A stretch of 64,000 nucleotides of DNA, taken from NCBI GenBank assembly GCA_049366715.1, contig JBMNCQ010000020.1:1-64000 (forward strand), in the 5' to 3' direction. The first letter of the stretch is position 1. Each line of letters starts with the position of its first letter. Below the pieces are notes generated by a model that had not been told where the DNA came from, did not search any database, and saw only the letters and a list, made by a program, of their open reading frames with translations. This DNA is from JBMNCQ01 sp049366715. Lineage in GTDB: Bacteria > Bacillota > Peptococcia > Peptococcales > BICA1-8. Of the stretch, positions 17,390 to 27,223 are shown piece by piece. The position numbers and the translations under genes are program-made.

Positions 17390-18589
17390 CTAAAAATAAC
17401 CGAATTCATCTTCTTCCAATGCCTTAACCTTTATTGTCTCTATATTATTCACTGCCTCTTCTACCAAAGATTCGACCTCCAGTCTGATTTCTTCCTTTTC
17501 GCAGGCAGCAACACCGGGTTTTGTTTTCGGCTCTTTAGGTAAAAATACCGTACAGCAGTCCTCATAAGGTCTGATGGAAATATCATAAGTTTTAATTTTT
17601 CTGGCTAAACACATGATCTCTTCTTTATCCATCGTAACCAGAGGACGAATGACAGGCATATTGGTCACATGGTTAATGGTGTACATACTTTCGATGGTCT
17701 GACTGGCAACCTGTCCTAAGCTTTCTCCGGTGACTAAAGCTTTGGCTCTTCTATTTTCAGCAATTTTCTGGGAGATTCTTAACATAAATCTTCTCATTAT
17801 TGTAATCCACAAGCTCTCATAGCATTTGGCACTAATCGCTTCCTGCACCTTGGTAAAAGGCACGACATGAACAGTGATCTCCCCTGCGTAATCAGCCAAA
17901 ACTTTAGCTAAATCCAGCACTTTTTCTTTGGCCCTTTCACTGGTATAAGGATAACTATAAAAATGAACGGCTTCAATTATTACCCCTCTTTTCATAGTCA
18001 GCCAACCGGCTACAGGGCTGTCGATGCCGCCTGAGAGCAGAAGCAAAGCCTTCCCCCCCATGCCCAGAGGAAGTCCTCCCATTCCCGGAATTTTCTGGGT
18101 ATAAATATAGGCTGCTTCATCCCTGATCTCTATATAAACATGAATATCGGGGTTATGTAAGTCAACCTTTAAATTAGCTGTCTTTACTAAAATATAGGCA
18201 CCAATTTCTTTTTGAGCCTCCGGTGATTTTAAGGGAAATCTTTTATTCGGCCTGCTGACGGTAACTCGGAAAGTATCCTTCGGACCCTGGGCAGCGGCAA
18301 ATTCTTCCCAGGCAGCTTCCTGGATTTGTTCCCAATCCAGCTCAGTCCTTCTTACAGGACTAAAAGAAAGTAAACCAACAACCTTGCGTAAAGGCGCATA
18401 ATATTTTTCAGGGTTTTCCCCGTTTAATCTTAAAAAGAGCCGGCCTTTTTCCATCTCAAGATAAACCCGGTCCCCGGTATATCTCAAGATCATTTCCTGG
18501 ATGTTTCTCATAAGTCTTCTGATAAAAAGCTTTTGATTTTTGCCTTTTAAGGAAAGCTCCCCATATCTGATTAAAATACGGTCATACAT
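17390..18589 (-). CDS. thiI: tRNA 4-thiouridine synthase ThiI
   Basis: ThiI adenylates and thiolates U8 of tRNAs and in some bacteria contributes sulfur to thiazole. The domains are an N-terminal ferredoxin-like plus THUMP region (residues about 1-165) and a PP-loop domain with LLSGGIDSPVAGW (about 184-196). At 399 residues it lacks the C-terminal rhodanese domain, as in other Firmicutes. It lies six bases downstream of a cysteine desulfurase gene, the expected sulfur donor. Confidence 0.95.
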   Translation of the reverse strand: MYDRILIRYGELSLKGKNQKLFIRRLMRNIQEMILRYTGDRVYLEMEKGRLFLRLNGENPEKYYAPLRKVVGLLSFSPVRRTELDWEQIQEAAWEEFAAAQGPKDTFRVTVSRPNKRFPLKSPEAQKEIGAYILVKTANLKVDLHNPDIHVYIEIRDEAAYIYTQKIPGMGGLPLGMGGKALLLLSGGIDSPVAGWLTMKRGVIIEAVHFYSYPYTSERAKEKVLDLAKVLADYAGEITVHVVPFTKVQEAISAKCYESLWITIMRRFMLRISQKIAENRRAKALVTGESLGQVASQTIESMYTINHVTNMPVIRPLVTMDKEEIMCLARKIKTYDISIRPYEDCCTVFLPKEPKTKPGVAACEKEEIRLEVESLVEEAVNNIETIKVKALEEDEFGYF

Positions 18590-18595
18590 TAACGA

Positions 18596-19741
18596 TCACC
18601 TCCTGTTTATTAGCTTACCCACCACTTTCGCCACCGTATCCACAAAAAGTTCCACATCCTTTTTGGTTGTATCATAAGCAAAGCTTACCCTGACAGCCCC
18701 TCGGCTAATTTCTTTCGCTATACCCATAGCTTCAAGTACGGGACTGGTTATATCTCCCTTAGAAGAACAGGCCGAACCTGTCGACACATAAATCTGCTCC
18801 TCTTCCAAAGCATGCACCAATACCTCTCCTTTAAGTCCGGGTACACTGAAATTTATGATATACGGAGATCCTTCCCCCGTATGCCCACCATTGATTACTA
18901 CTCTTGGTACTTTCGTACATAATAACTCCAGGCACTCATTTCTCATCTCAACCATTTTATCCCAATTTGCGACAAATATTTCCCGGGCAATCTGACAGGA
19001 TTTTGCAAGTCCTACAATGCCCGGTAAATTTTCCGTCCCCGCTCTGAGCCCTCTTTCCTGCCTACCGCCGGCCAGTAAAGGGGCCAGGGAAATCCCCTCT
19101 CGTACAAAAAGGGCACCTGCTCCTTTAGGGCCGTGTATTTTATGTCCCGATACCGTATATAAATCTATTCCCCATTCTTTTATTTTAAGGGGTACTTTGA
19201 GGAAACCCTGTACACCATCTACATGAAAAATTATTCCGGGGTATTTTTTCAGGAGTTCTCCTGCCTCTGCCAGGGGCTGAATAGAACCTACTTCATTATT
19301 CACCTGCATAATACTAACAAGGATCGTATCCGGACGGATCTTCTCAGCCAGTTCCCTGACGCTAATAACCCCTTCCTTGTTCACATCAAGATAGGTTACT
19401 GCAAATTCCAGGTCCTGCAGTTGCCGGCAGGCTTCCCTTACGGCAGGATGTTCAATTTTGGTCGTAATGATATGCTTGCCTCTTTGCCAATAGTTTAAAG
19501 CCACACCTTTTACGGCCAGGTTATCCCCTTCTGTTCCCCCTGATGTAAAAATAATTTCTTGAGAATCCACTGCTAAAGTAGAGGCTACGATTTCCCTGGC
19601 TTTATTTAAAAGTTTTTCTGCCCTTACTCCTTTTTGATGTAAAGAGGACGGATTACCAAAATGTTTTACTAAGACATCAGTCATTACCGCTATTACCTGG
19701 GGATTAACAGGGGTAGTGGCACTGTTATCAAAATACAGCAT
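18596..19741 (-). CDS. cysteine desulfurase (NifS/IscS-like)
   Basis: A PLP enzyme that takes sulfur from cysteine as persulfide. Visible are YFDNSATTP at the N-terminus, the PLP lysine in VSGHKIHGPKGAGAL, and the persulfide Cys in STGSACSS. The second of two adjacent ATGs (19741) is better spaced from GGAGG. Direct coupling to thiI indicates that it feeds tRNA thiolation, as NifZ does in Bacillus; it may not be the general Fe-S desulfurase. Confidence 0.93.
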   Translation of the reverse strand: MLYFDNSATTPVNPQVIAVMTDVLVKHFGNPSSLHQKGVRAEKLLNKAREIVASTLAVDSQEIIFTSGGTEGDNLAVKGVALNYWQRGKHIITTKIEHPAVREACRQLQDLEFAVTYLDVNKEGVISVRELAEKIRPDTILVSIMQVNNEVGSIQPLAEAGELLKKYPGIIFHVDGVQGFLKVPLKIKEWGIDLYTVSGHKIHGPKGAGALFVREGISLAPLLAGGRQERGLRAGTENLPGIVGLAKSCQIAREIFVANWDKMVEMRNECLELLCTKVPRVVINGGHTGEGSPYIINFSVPGLKGEVLVHALEEEQIYVSTGSACSSKGDITSPVLEAMGIAKEISRGAVRVSFAYDTTKKDVELFVDTVAKVVGKLINRR

Positions 19742-19788
19742 CATTTCCTCCCTAAAAAATATTTAGAAAAGTTACCAGTAAATTTCTT

Positions 19789-21192
19789 CTAAGATTTTTT
19801 TCCTTTGATTTTTTTGTTCCTGGCATGACGTTGTTTATCATTGAAGGGGCGCCTCTTTTTCTTATCCCTCGGTACTTGCTTATCGGAATAATTAAAAGTA
19901 TCCTCATAGATTTCATCAGATTCCCCGCCGATTAGCTTTAAGGCTGCAGCCAGTAAAGTGACAGAATCATATTCGTTCAATAATTGTTCCGCTGTATATT
20001 TATACTGACTGTATGTACCATTTTCTATAACTGCAGTAATTTTAGTAGCAATCATTTTCTGCCGTTCCCTTTTTACCTCAGCCAGGGTCGGCAGTTGCTG
20101 TCTTTTGAGCTTTCTTTTTATGGTTCTTTCAATATTCCGCAAATGCCCAAACTCCCTGGGTTCAACAAAAGTAATGGCTAAGCCTGTTTGTCCTGCCCGG
20201 CCGGTCCTGCCTACCCGGTGAACATAGCTGTCAATATCAAAGGGTATATCATAATTATAAACATGGGTGACCCCTGTGATATCAAGTCCTCTCGCCGCCA
20301 CATCGGTAGCAACTAATATTTCAACTTGTTTATTACGAAATTTACCCATTACACTATCCCGCTGTCTTTGGCTCAAATCACCATGAATTCCTTCAGCAAG
20401 ATATCCCCGCTTTTGTAACGCATCGGCTAATTCATCTACTCTTTTCTTGGTCCGGGCGAAAATTAACGCCAATTCCGGGGAATGAACATCCAGCAGTCTG
20501 CATAAAGCATCCAGTTTTTGTCTATCTAATACTTCGTAAAACTCCTGTTCTATTTGCGGGACAGTCATTTCCGGATTTTCTACTTTCACAAGCACAGGTT
20601 CATTCATAAATCTAACGGCTAAATTTTCGATTTCCCGGCGCATAGTTGCCGAAAACATCATTGTTTGTCTTTTTTCCGGACATTCTCCCAGGATTTTTTC
20701 AATATCTTCTAAAAAACCCATATTCAACATCTCATCAGCTTCATCCAAAACAACGATTTTTAAATTATTGAGCCGGATGGTCCTGCGATTCATATGGTCC
20801 ATTAAACGCCCCGGGGTAGCAATGATAATTTGCGGTCTTTGCTTTAAGGCTTTAATCTGACGGTTAATATCCTGTCCGCCATAAATGGGCAGGGCCTTAT
20901 TCCCGGTATACTTTCCGATCTTTGCTAATTCCTCTGCTACCTGGATACATAATTCCCTGGTTGGGGTTAAGATTAGTCCCTGAATATAGGGTTCTCCGAT
21001 TATAGTCTGAAGTGCGGGAATTGCAAAAGCAGCCGTTTTTCCGGTACCGGTTTGAGCTTGTCCGATGACATCTTTACCTTCAAGGGCAACAGGAATAGCC
21101 TTTTCCTGAATAGGTGTCGCCTGTTCATAACCCATTTCTTCAATAGCCTTCATAACCTTTTCATTTACTGCCAACTCTTTAAATGTTAACAT
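19789..21192 (-). CDS. DEAD-box RNA helicase, CshA-like
   Basis: An ATP-dependent RNA helicase of 467 residues with all core motifs: the Q motif near residue 20, AQTGTGKTAAF (I), TPTRELC (Ia), VLDEADEML (II), SAT (III), and HRVGRTGRAG (VI). The C-terminal tail is lysine/arginine-rich and probably binds RNA. It likely acts in ribosome assembly or mRNA decay. AGGAGG precedes the ATG. Confidence 0.94.
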   Translation of the reverse strand: MLTFKELAVNEKVMKAIEEMGYEQATPIQEKAIPVALEGKDVIGQAQTGTGKTAAFAIPALQTIIGEPYIQGLILTPTRELCIQVAEELAKIGKYTGNKALPIYGGQDINRQIKALKQRPQIIIATPGRLMDHMNRRTIRLNNLKIVVLDEADEMLNMGFLEDIEKILGECPEKRQTMMFSATMRREIENLAVRFMNEPVLVKVENPEMTVPQIEQEFYEVLDRQKLDALCRLLDVHSPELALIFARTKKRVDELADALQKRGYLAEGIHGDLSQRQRDSVMGKFRNKQVEILVATDVAARGLDITGVTHVYNYDIPFDIDSYVHRVGRTGRAGQTGLAITFVEPREFGHLRNIERTIKRKLKRQQLPTLAEVKRERQKMIATKITAVIENGTYSQYKYTAEQLLNEYDSVTLLAAALKLIGGESDEIYEDTFNYSDKQVPRDKKKRRPFNDKQRHARNKKIKGKKS

Positions 21193-21899
21193 ACTTCCTC
21201 CTCATATATTGATATATTTTTCTATTTGATCTGCTCGCCTGGCAATATTAACTGCTTAGACAACTTGTCCGGACACTGTCCAGAGCAGCATTGCCCCGCC
21301 GCTAAAAACAGTTATCCATTTAATCAGTCCGTGAAAGTTAATACCCAATTAAAATATTATACCTTATAATTGCTCCTAATTCTAATCACTTTTCCGCCGG
21401 ATATCAAAAACACCCTGCAGGAGATGAAATTTCCACCTGCTCTAGCCTGCTATACCACCGCTTTTATCTTCATACAAAAAATGCTAATTTGCATCCCCAG
21501 AGTCCCTGTTTCTCGGGGCAAAACACCTCAGAAAATATCCTGCCGGCAATCATTTACCTAATATATATATTCCCTTCTGCCCCTTAATACAAACACTAAA
21601 TTATTAAAATCACAGGCATCCGCCGGCCTGCCGGCCAAATTTCCTGCACATCAAAAAAAACAGGCGGAAAGGCACGGTTTAATAGGGAAACTTATTGAAC
21701 CATACCCAAAACCGGTACAAAAATGAAGTAAACGAGGCAGTATCATTTCGATATGCCTCGCTTATTTTATATTCACTTGCGATTACGCTCGCTCGCAAAG
21801 AAGTAAGTTTTCTGCCCAACCGAAACCCCGCAGTCATATGGCTAGGTACTCAGACCCCAACTATTAATATCATTAAGCGATGATGGATTATTTGCCTTG
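21193..21899. other. 700-base gap at the left edge of the defence island
   Basis: I see no gene here. It contains the helicase upstream region and a hairpin at 21733-21760 (CGAGGCA/TGCCTCG with extra AT pairs inside) that may end transcription from either side. The island's last gene ends at 21900, so the chromosomal junction is probably inside this gap. I found no clear att-like direct repeat. Confidence 0.5.
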
Positions 21900-23780
21900 T
21901 TATCTATATACTCGGACGAAGCAATCTTTACGTTTCTCCTCAAACGCACTGGCAAATTGAATATCGTCTGGGATTTGATGTTCCGGGTCGTAAACAATAA
22001 ACATAAAACCCATATCCGAAGGAGCTTTTGTCATATCAGCAGCTATCCCTTCGGTTATCTTGCTTGGAGTAGTTGCGCCTCGTACATATTTTGATTCTAT
22101 CAAAAGATTATCCTGTGCGTGATCAGGTCTATATTCTGTGCGCCAGAATTGCAAAGCTGGATGTTCGCGTGTAAAAGAGCCCTGTCCTTTGAGTATAGCC
22201 TCTATTTTATCATTGAGATCGTTTTCGCTGGCTGGAATTTCTCGCTGAAACATTGTGGAGATTGTTCCGCGAAGAAAAGCGTCAATTTCGTCAACACGGA
22301 TGATTATTGGAGACTTCTTATACTGACGTTCTGAGATAACTCCAAGTAGCGAGTTTTTATTAATTGGCAGAGATAGGTCATCATATTTATTTCGCATCCT
22401 TGTTGCCGCATCCATTACACATTTTCCATAACGGCACACCAGATTATATATTTCGTCCAGCTTATCATCGGCATTTGAGCCTTGCCAATAGGCGACCAAA
22501 TCAGTTACATCGTCAGGATACTTTCTCACAAAAGCATCCTGTGTTGAAATATCCTCAAGATTCGCCAGTCGCATCGTAATATAAATCCGTTGCTTTGTTT
22601 CGTTATTGTCATCACCGGGGAATGAATGAATAAAGTCGTTTACGTACTCCGCGTCATATTCATTTAGCCCCGCCGCATACAGGGAGAACCGTCTATCAAT
22701 GCATTGCGAACAACAACCACAATGAGGAGCTTGTCCTGGTTTTGTGCGCGATGAACTGCATGAAACTGAACTAGCTATCAGATGCAGTGAATTGTATTTT
22801 TTGAAAACCTCCATAATTTCCGCTTTTGCCCGATTATAGTAAGGAGCGATAATATCAAACGAGGGATTCGATAGCTTATAGAATTTGCGAAGCAGACCTA
22901 ATGTTTTGGGATGAGTTGTCCGACTGGCGCGTCCGTTGATTACATCAGCCTGCTTAGACAGGTTCATGCTTGTTATTCCATTTTCATAAACATAGAAAGA
23001 GTTCTTGCCATAGCAATGGCACATCGAAAAGGCAATAGCTGAGAAAAGAAATATACGCGTCCTCTGAGTCTCATCCTTGCTTTTCAAGCCATCATGGTTG
23101 CAACACTCAAAGTTATATTGTTTCACCCGATTACCATATTGCTTATTCAATTCAGCAATCAGCACTTTTTGCGTGTGCGTCACGGTCTTATTGGATTTAT
23201 GACTCACAACGCACAACGAGCGTTCCGTGTACTCATTGAGACGTTGCACAGCCCCCGCTAATGAGTCAAGCCCGCCAGAGAATAACATAACATCAGTATT
23301 CTCGGCTTCGTCAAGAGTCTGATATTCCCCTGAAAAAAGTGATATTTGTTTGTTGATAATCTCAGCGGGATTCTTATCGGATTGAGAAAAGATGAAGTTA
23401 TAAACACGATCCCCCGTCATAAACGTTAAAGCATCGTTCAAAGCCTTTTTTGTTTTAGCGTTAGACCAAAAATCCAAGTCTAAAACAGGGATATGAAATT
23501 CAAATGACCGTGCCCATGACTCATTGTTTACGCTTTTACGGCTACCGCGATTCACCATACGGTCACCGCAAAAAACATATGCTGCAATCTGCAACAAGTC
23601 AAGTATTCTTTCGGGCAGTTCATCTGCGTCCTTGACGAATTTTGCGTAACCAATGGTGATATTGGCAGTAATATCCCCAATATCTCTATGAAGCAAATTG
23701 ATTTCCGAAGCCGTGCAATCACGAGAAGCGCAAAGCTCGCCACAATTAACGCGAATGACATCAGGAGTCTGCTGGCTCAT
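21900..23780 (-). CDS. QueC-like PP-loop domain fused to a PD-(D/E)xK-type nuclease domain
   Basis: The 626-residue protein has a QueC-like ATP pyrophosphatase region: LFSGGLDSLAGA (PP-loop SGGLDS at about 168-173) and a Zn site like that of QueC, with Cys near 341, 354, 357 and 360 (PHCGCCSQC then IDRR). QueC makes preQ0 from CDG, but true QueC proteins are about 220-240 residues. The last 100 residues resemble the DpnII/MboI-type restriction-endonuclease-like domain, with a likely active site D557...E562-x-K564 (DNLLIESK). QueC-like proteins are components of the Qat and type IV CBASS defence systems. Here the partner is the gene immediately upstream (one-base overlap). No queD, queE or queF is nearby, which argues against queuosine synthesis. 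The function as a defence enzyme is inferred. Confidence 0.75.
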   Translation of the reverse strand: MSQQTPDVIRVNCGELCASRDCTASEINLLHRDIGDITANITIGYAKFVKDADELPERILDLLQIAAYVFCGDRMVNRGSRKSVNNESWARSFEFHIPVLDLDFWSNAKTKKALNDALTFMTGDRVYNFIFSQSDKNPAEIINKQISLFSGEYQTLDEAENTDVMLFSGGLDSLAGAVQRLNEYTERSLCVVSHKSNKTVTHTQKVLIAELNKQYGNRVKQYNFECCNHDGLKSKDETQRTRIFLFSAIAFSMCHCYGKNSFYVYENGITSMNLSKQADVINGRASRTTHPKTLGLLRKFYKLSNPSFDIIAPYYNRAKAEIMEVFKKYNSLHLIASSVSCSSSRTKPGQAPHCGCCSQCIDRRFSLYAAGLNEYDAEYVNDFIHSFPGDDNNETKQRIYITMRLANLEDISTQDAFVRKYPDDVTDLVAYWQGSNADDKLDEIYNLVCRYGKCVMDAATRMRNKYDDLSLPINKNSLLGVISERQYKKSPIIIRVDEIDAFLRGTISTMFQREIPASENDLNDKIEAILKGQGSFTREHPALQFWRTEYRPDHAQDNLLIESKYVRGATTPSKITEGIAADMTKAPSDMGFMFIVYDPEHQIPDDIQFASAFEEKRKDCFVRVYR

Positions 23781-24556
23781 TACCCATCAGCCTCCCTTCG
23801 GAATTCCTCCCGCAGTTTGCCGAAGGATATTCTCAAGAAGCCCTCCACTTGCTTTTCAGTAGGTAGAGAGTGAACGGCATTTTTGTTGAACCAACCAGCA
23901 GAAAACGACCGAACCAGTTTGGAGATTTCAAATGTATGTTCCGCAATAACCTTTGACTGCTCCGATAATTGATGATTGAACGCTTTCAATGTATCATAAT
24001 TATCAATACTGCTTGCCGCCGCACGCTCAATATAATATTTTAGTTGTCTTTCCGTAAAAGAAGCAAAGAAAGTGCTCGAAAGCTCACAAAAGGCCGCGCC
24101 AGTTCCCGCATCACCCCAAACATTATCAGACTGCTCGGCAAACAGTGATATTTGCTTCGTTTTATGGCGTTCTTGATAGTCAATAACAGCTTGCATCACT
24201 GCGTCTTTTGCGAGTTTGTTGGTTTCAAGAGAGCCTGTTTCGGTCGTTATGTAATCTTGTGCGCTTGCCATTAAAGAGAACAGCGATATTTGAGAGTCAA
24301 CCGTATATCCATTTTCGTTTAAGAAATCCGCTTGATTATCAAGATTAGCGGAATAAGAGAGTGTGGCCAGGAAAGACAGAGCCTTGATGACTGATTCATC
24401 AAAAGGCATTGCCTCATAGGTCTTTTTGACCGCGTTCAGAGTTTCATTCGCAATCTGCGCTATGGAAATCTCTCCGCCGCCGAACGAAGCAAGATGGTCT
24501 ACAATCCTTTGCCATTGCTTCGTATGCGGCAAAAAACCAATGCGTTCGTGACCCAT
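23780..24556 (-). CDS. unknown protein paired with the QueC-nuclease fusion
   Basis: I do not recognise this 258-residue protein. It is soluble, mostly helical by eye, and has no catalytic motif I can name. Its N-terminus is MGHERIGFLPH, so Met removal would expose a glycine. The stop (TAA) and the next start (ATG) share one base, so the two genes are translationally linked and probably work together. By position it could be the protein substrate or scaffold for the QueC-like enzyme, like QatB for QatC, but I see no sequence proof. SD GGAGGG precedes the ATG. Confidence 0.65.
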   Translation of the reverse strand: MGHERIGFLPHTKQWQRIVDHLASFGGGEISIAQIANETLNAVKKTYEAMPFDESVIKALSFLATLSYSANLDNQADFLNENGYTVDSQISLFSLMASAQDYITTETGSLETNKLAKDAVMQAVIDYQERHKTKQISLFAEQSDNVWGDAGTGAAFCELSSTFFASFTERQLKYYIERAAASSIDNYDTLKAFNHQLSEQSKVIAEHTFEISKLVRSFSAGWFNKNAVHSLPTEKQVEGFLRISFGKLREEFRREADG

Positions 24557-24655
24557 TGTTCAACCCTCCATCCCTTATGATATGTCGGTTTTTACTTTAC
24601 AGCTTCGAATTTGAATACCCGCTTTTTAACTCTTCTATGAATTATGATCCTGCTG

Positions 24656-26010
24656 CTAAAGGGATATCAGCGTTTTGAGTCCAATACCAGCGGATCGTAT
24701 CTTCTCGAGGACTTTTCGTCTTGCCGCACACGCATCTTGAGATTCTGTATCAACAATAATAAGTTTGCTTTTTGCACGTGTGCAAGCAACATAGTGATTA
24801 TTAATATGATCATTGCTCACGTTACCGCTGAACGCATAATCCTCAATAAATAAGATTACTTGGTCAAATTCCAGCCCTTTTGACGAATGCAAAGTTAAAG
24901 TGCTGTGTATTGGTTTTTCTGGATTTAATGCAACAGCATATTTAGTATCTATAACGGTTTGCCACAACTTTTCAATGTGCTGAGATGTACTCGTATATCC
25001 AAGATAATCGGTAAGCGCGGTTACGCTTCGGCTAAATTCGATGGTACCATCGGCTGTTGCGCTTCGCTGAATTTTATTCAGCATCTGTTGAATTTGCCCT
25101 ACGGTTATCTTACTGTTTTCGATTCCTGCCGGAATATCGTATATAAAATCATATGCTGAGTATGCAGGTATCAACATATAACTTGCTACTGCGGTGTAAA
25201 GCCACGCGATGTTGGTTGTAATGTCATCAATAGGCGTAGCCGGGATGAAAATATGTTGAATACCGTTTGCAGTCAATAAGTTAGCGCCATCGCTCACCCC
25301 ATACTTGCCTATTTTTCGGCTAAACTCTTTTTGGCTTCTCAACAAGGCAGATGACCTATTAAAGTCAAGTAAAGGAACTACTATTTCCGCCCAATTATTA
25401 TTCGCAGCCACTACCCAAATGATGTTCCCTCTGTTTTGAGGTTGTAAGACAAGTGCCTTTGTTCCATCGAACAACAAGTTGGAATAATCCTGTATTTGCT
25501 TATCTGAACGGTGATTTTCCGTCAACTCCTTGTGGGTAAAATTAGTTTTTTGAAAAATCGCATTAAATGACTCGGGATTTGCGCCTCGCCATCTGTATAT
25601 CGATTGTTTGTCATCTCCAACAATAAACGTAGTTATACACAGATATCGCAAATATACATAAAAAACTCATGCATATCAACGTCGCAATCCTGGTATTCAT
25701 CAATATATCCCAAAGTATTTTGCTTGCAAATAGAGGCGGCAAGCAGACGATTTTTTTATAATATCAAGAGCTAAATCAAACACGAAGTTCTTCTTATTAT
25801 TTTTATACGAGAATATCGTGTTCGTGCTTTTTATTTTCTCAACGCCATTAGTTAGTGTTTCAAATTGATTCTCCTTATCTGCATAATCGGTATCTATATC
25901 AACATTGAATTTATCGCCATAAACATCTTTTATAAACGGCTTGATTATTTCTTCAATGACAAAACTATTATTTGTACCAATAAAACATTGTGATATGTCA
26001 AAAGACAGGC
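24656..26010 (-). pseudogene. UvrD-type helicase remnant (GajB-like)
   Basis: Frames joined by hand give a UvrD-like helicase lacking its 5' end: GTNNSFVIEEIIKPF (motif Ic region, near 25960), IDEYQDCDVDMHEFF (motif II, near 25690), GDDKQSIYRWRGANP (III), TENHRS (IV), LHSSKGLEFDQVIL (V) and VACTRAKSKLII (VI). The Walker A region is missing. At least two further single-base shifts break it, one before IDEYQD and one before RYLCITT. The longest clean piece is 24656-25651. It followed an OLD-type nuclease gene, the Gabija gene order. Confidence 0.8.
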
Positions 26011-26142
26011 GGTACCATCAGACAAAATATTATATACAGAATAAGCCAATAATTTCTTGCGACCTTCGCCCGATGTCGGATATTCGTTATCATCGCCGTC
26101 TTGATGAATGAACGGCACAATATTTGAATACAGATATCCCAT
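26011..26142 (-). pseudogene. internal fragment of the OLD-family ATPase
   Basis: The stretch reading LYSNIVPFIHQ...TSGEGRKKLLAYSVYNIL looks like the ABC-signature region that precedes Walker B in OLD/AAA-15 ATPases. It is in the same orientation as the larger fragment at 27298-28008, across the IS remnant. It runs out of frame directly into helicase sequence, so the nuclease (TOPRIM) half and the helicase start have been deleted. The assignment rests on recognition by eye. Confidence 0.5.
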
Positions 26143-26220
26143 CTATATAGCCCCGTAACTAGATTTGAGTCATATCCCTTAATGAGTTAAACTTATGACA
26201 ATAGCTGGAGGGGATATGAA

Positions 26221-26559
26221 ATGCGAAGAAAAAGTTATCCAAAAGAATTTAAAGAACAAATTATTCGGGAAGTAGAAGAAATAGGTAGTGTTCATACTGT
26301 AGCCAAACGCCATGAAATAGCTCCCACAACAATATATGGATGGATAAAAACTAGAGAAAAAAATCATAAAGCATGGGAAAAAACATCAGACAATGCTAAG
26401 CGAATGGCAGAGTATATTCCTACTTCAAAAGAATTCAAAGAATTAGAAAGTGAAAATACCAAGCTAAAAGAACTACTAGGCGAAAAGGACCTTGAGATCC
26501 ACATATTAAGGGATCTTATAAAAAAGAACAGCCCCGGCTCTCGGACAAAATTGAAATAG
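26221..26559 (+). CDS. IS3-family transposase OrfA
   Basis: A 112-residue DNA-binding subunit with an N-terminal helix-turn-helix (SYPKEFKEQIIREVEEIGSV...VAKRHEIAPTTIYGWI) and a leucine-zipper-like coiled coil (LESENTKLKELLGEKDLEIHIL). The slippery sequence at 26520-26526 near its end would place ribosomes in the orfB frame (-1). GGAGGGG lies upstream of the ATG. The element as a whole is defective. Confidence 0.85.
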   Translation: MRRKSYPKEFKEQIIREVEEIGSVHTVAKRHEIAPTTIYGWIKTREKNHKAWEKTSDNAKRMAEYIPTSKEFKELESENTKLKELLGEKDLEIHILRDLIKKNSPGSRTKLK

Positions 26560-27223
26560 CCGACAAGTGGATTGCCCGGGGATATATTGCAATAAAAGTG
26601 CTGAGAATTGTCGGTGTCAATGAAGCAACTTATTACTACCGCAAGAAAAATAATATAAACAAAACAAACCCATAAGTGATGAACAAATAAAAGAATGGTT
26701 ACTTGAATTAATTGCCGGTGAGGAAAGTGCCTATGGCTATCGTAAACTAGCCCTTTGCTTGAGTAATCAGTATAGTTTACTCATTAATAAAAAGAAAGTA
26801 TATAGGCTTTGTAAAGAGCTAGATATACTAGCACCTCAAAGGCAAACGAGCCTAAAGCATCCCCGTAAGATTGCAGTTAATAGAGAAATAACTGGGTCAA
26901 ATCAGCTATGGGAGATGGATATAAAATATGGCTATATAGCAAGGGAAAATCGTTTCTTTTACCTATTATGTGTAATTGATGTTTTTGATAGAGCAATAAT
27001 AGATTATCATATTGGCCTTACCTGTGAAGGTAAACATGCTGCCTCTTTAATTCAAAGAAGCCTTTGGAGGAGAAAACTACTAGCAAAACAAGAAAGACCT
27101 GTGATCCGTATTGATAATGGCCCACAGTTTATTAGTAATGCCTTTGCAGAGGCCTGTCAAAACAGACCTTCTACCCTCCGGCGAGGACAGGGGGTTGAGG
27201 ACAGTGTCCCCATGGTTTTCTAA
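26526..27223 (+). pseudogene. IS3-family transposase OrfB, frameshifted and truncated
   Basis: After the -1 shift the frame gives KEQPRLSDKIEIADKW and continues to a TAA at 26673-26675. One frame change near 26665 restores the homology (PISDEQIKEWLLELI, then YGYRKLALCL). The DDE integrase core shows the first Asp (WEMDIKYG) and second Asp (IDNGPQF), but the sequence diverges after NAFAEAC before the third acidic residue. It cannot encode an active transposase. Confidence 0.8.

Noticed and set aside
21370..21883. Two 62-63-codon plus-strand frames in the gap before the defence island
   Set aside because: No ribosome sites, low-complexity or unlikely composition, and no recognisable similarity.
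21900..23780. Ordinary QueC for queuosine synthesis
   Set aside because: The protein is nearly three times too long, has a nuclease-like C-terminus, and no queDEF genes are nearby.
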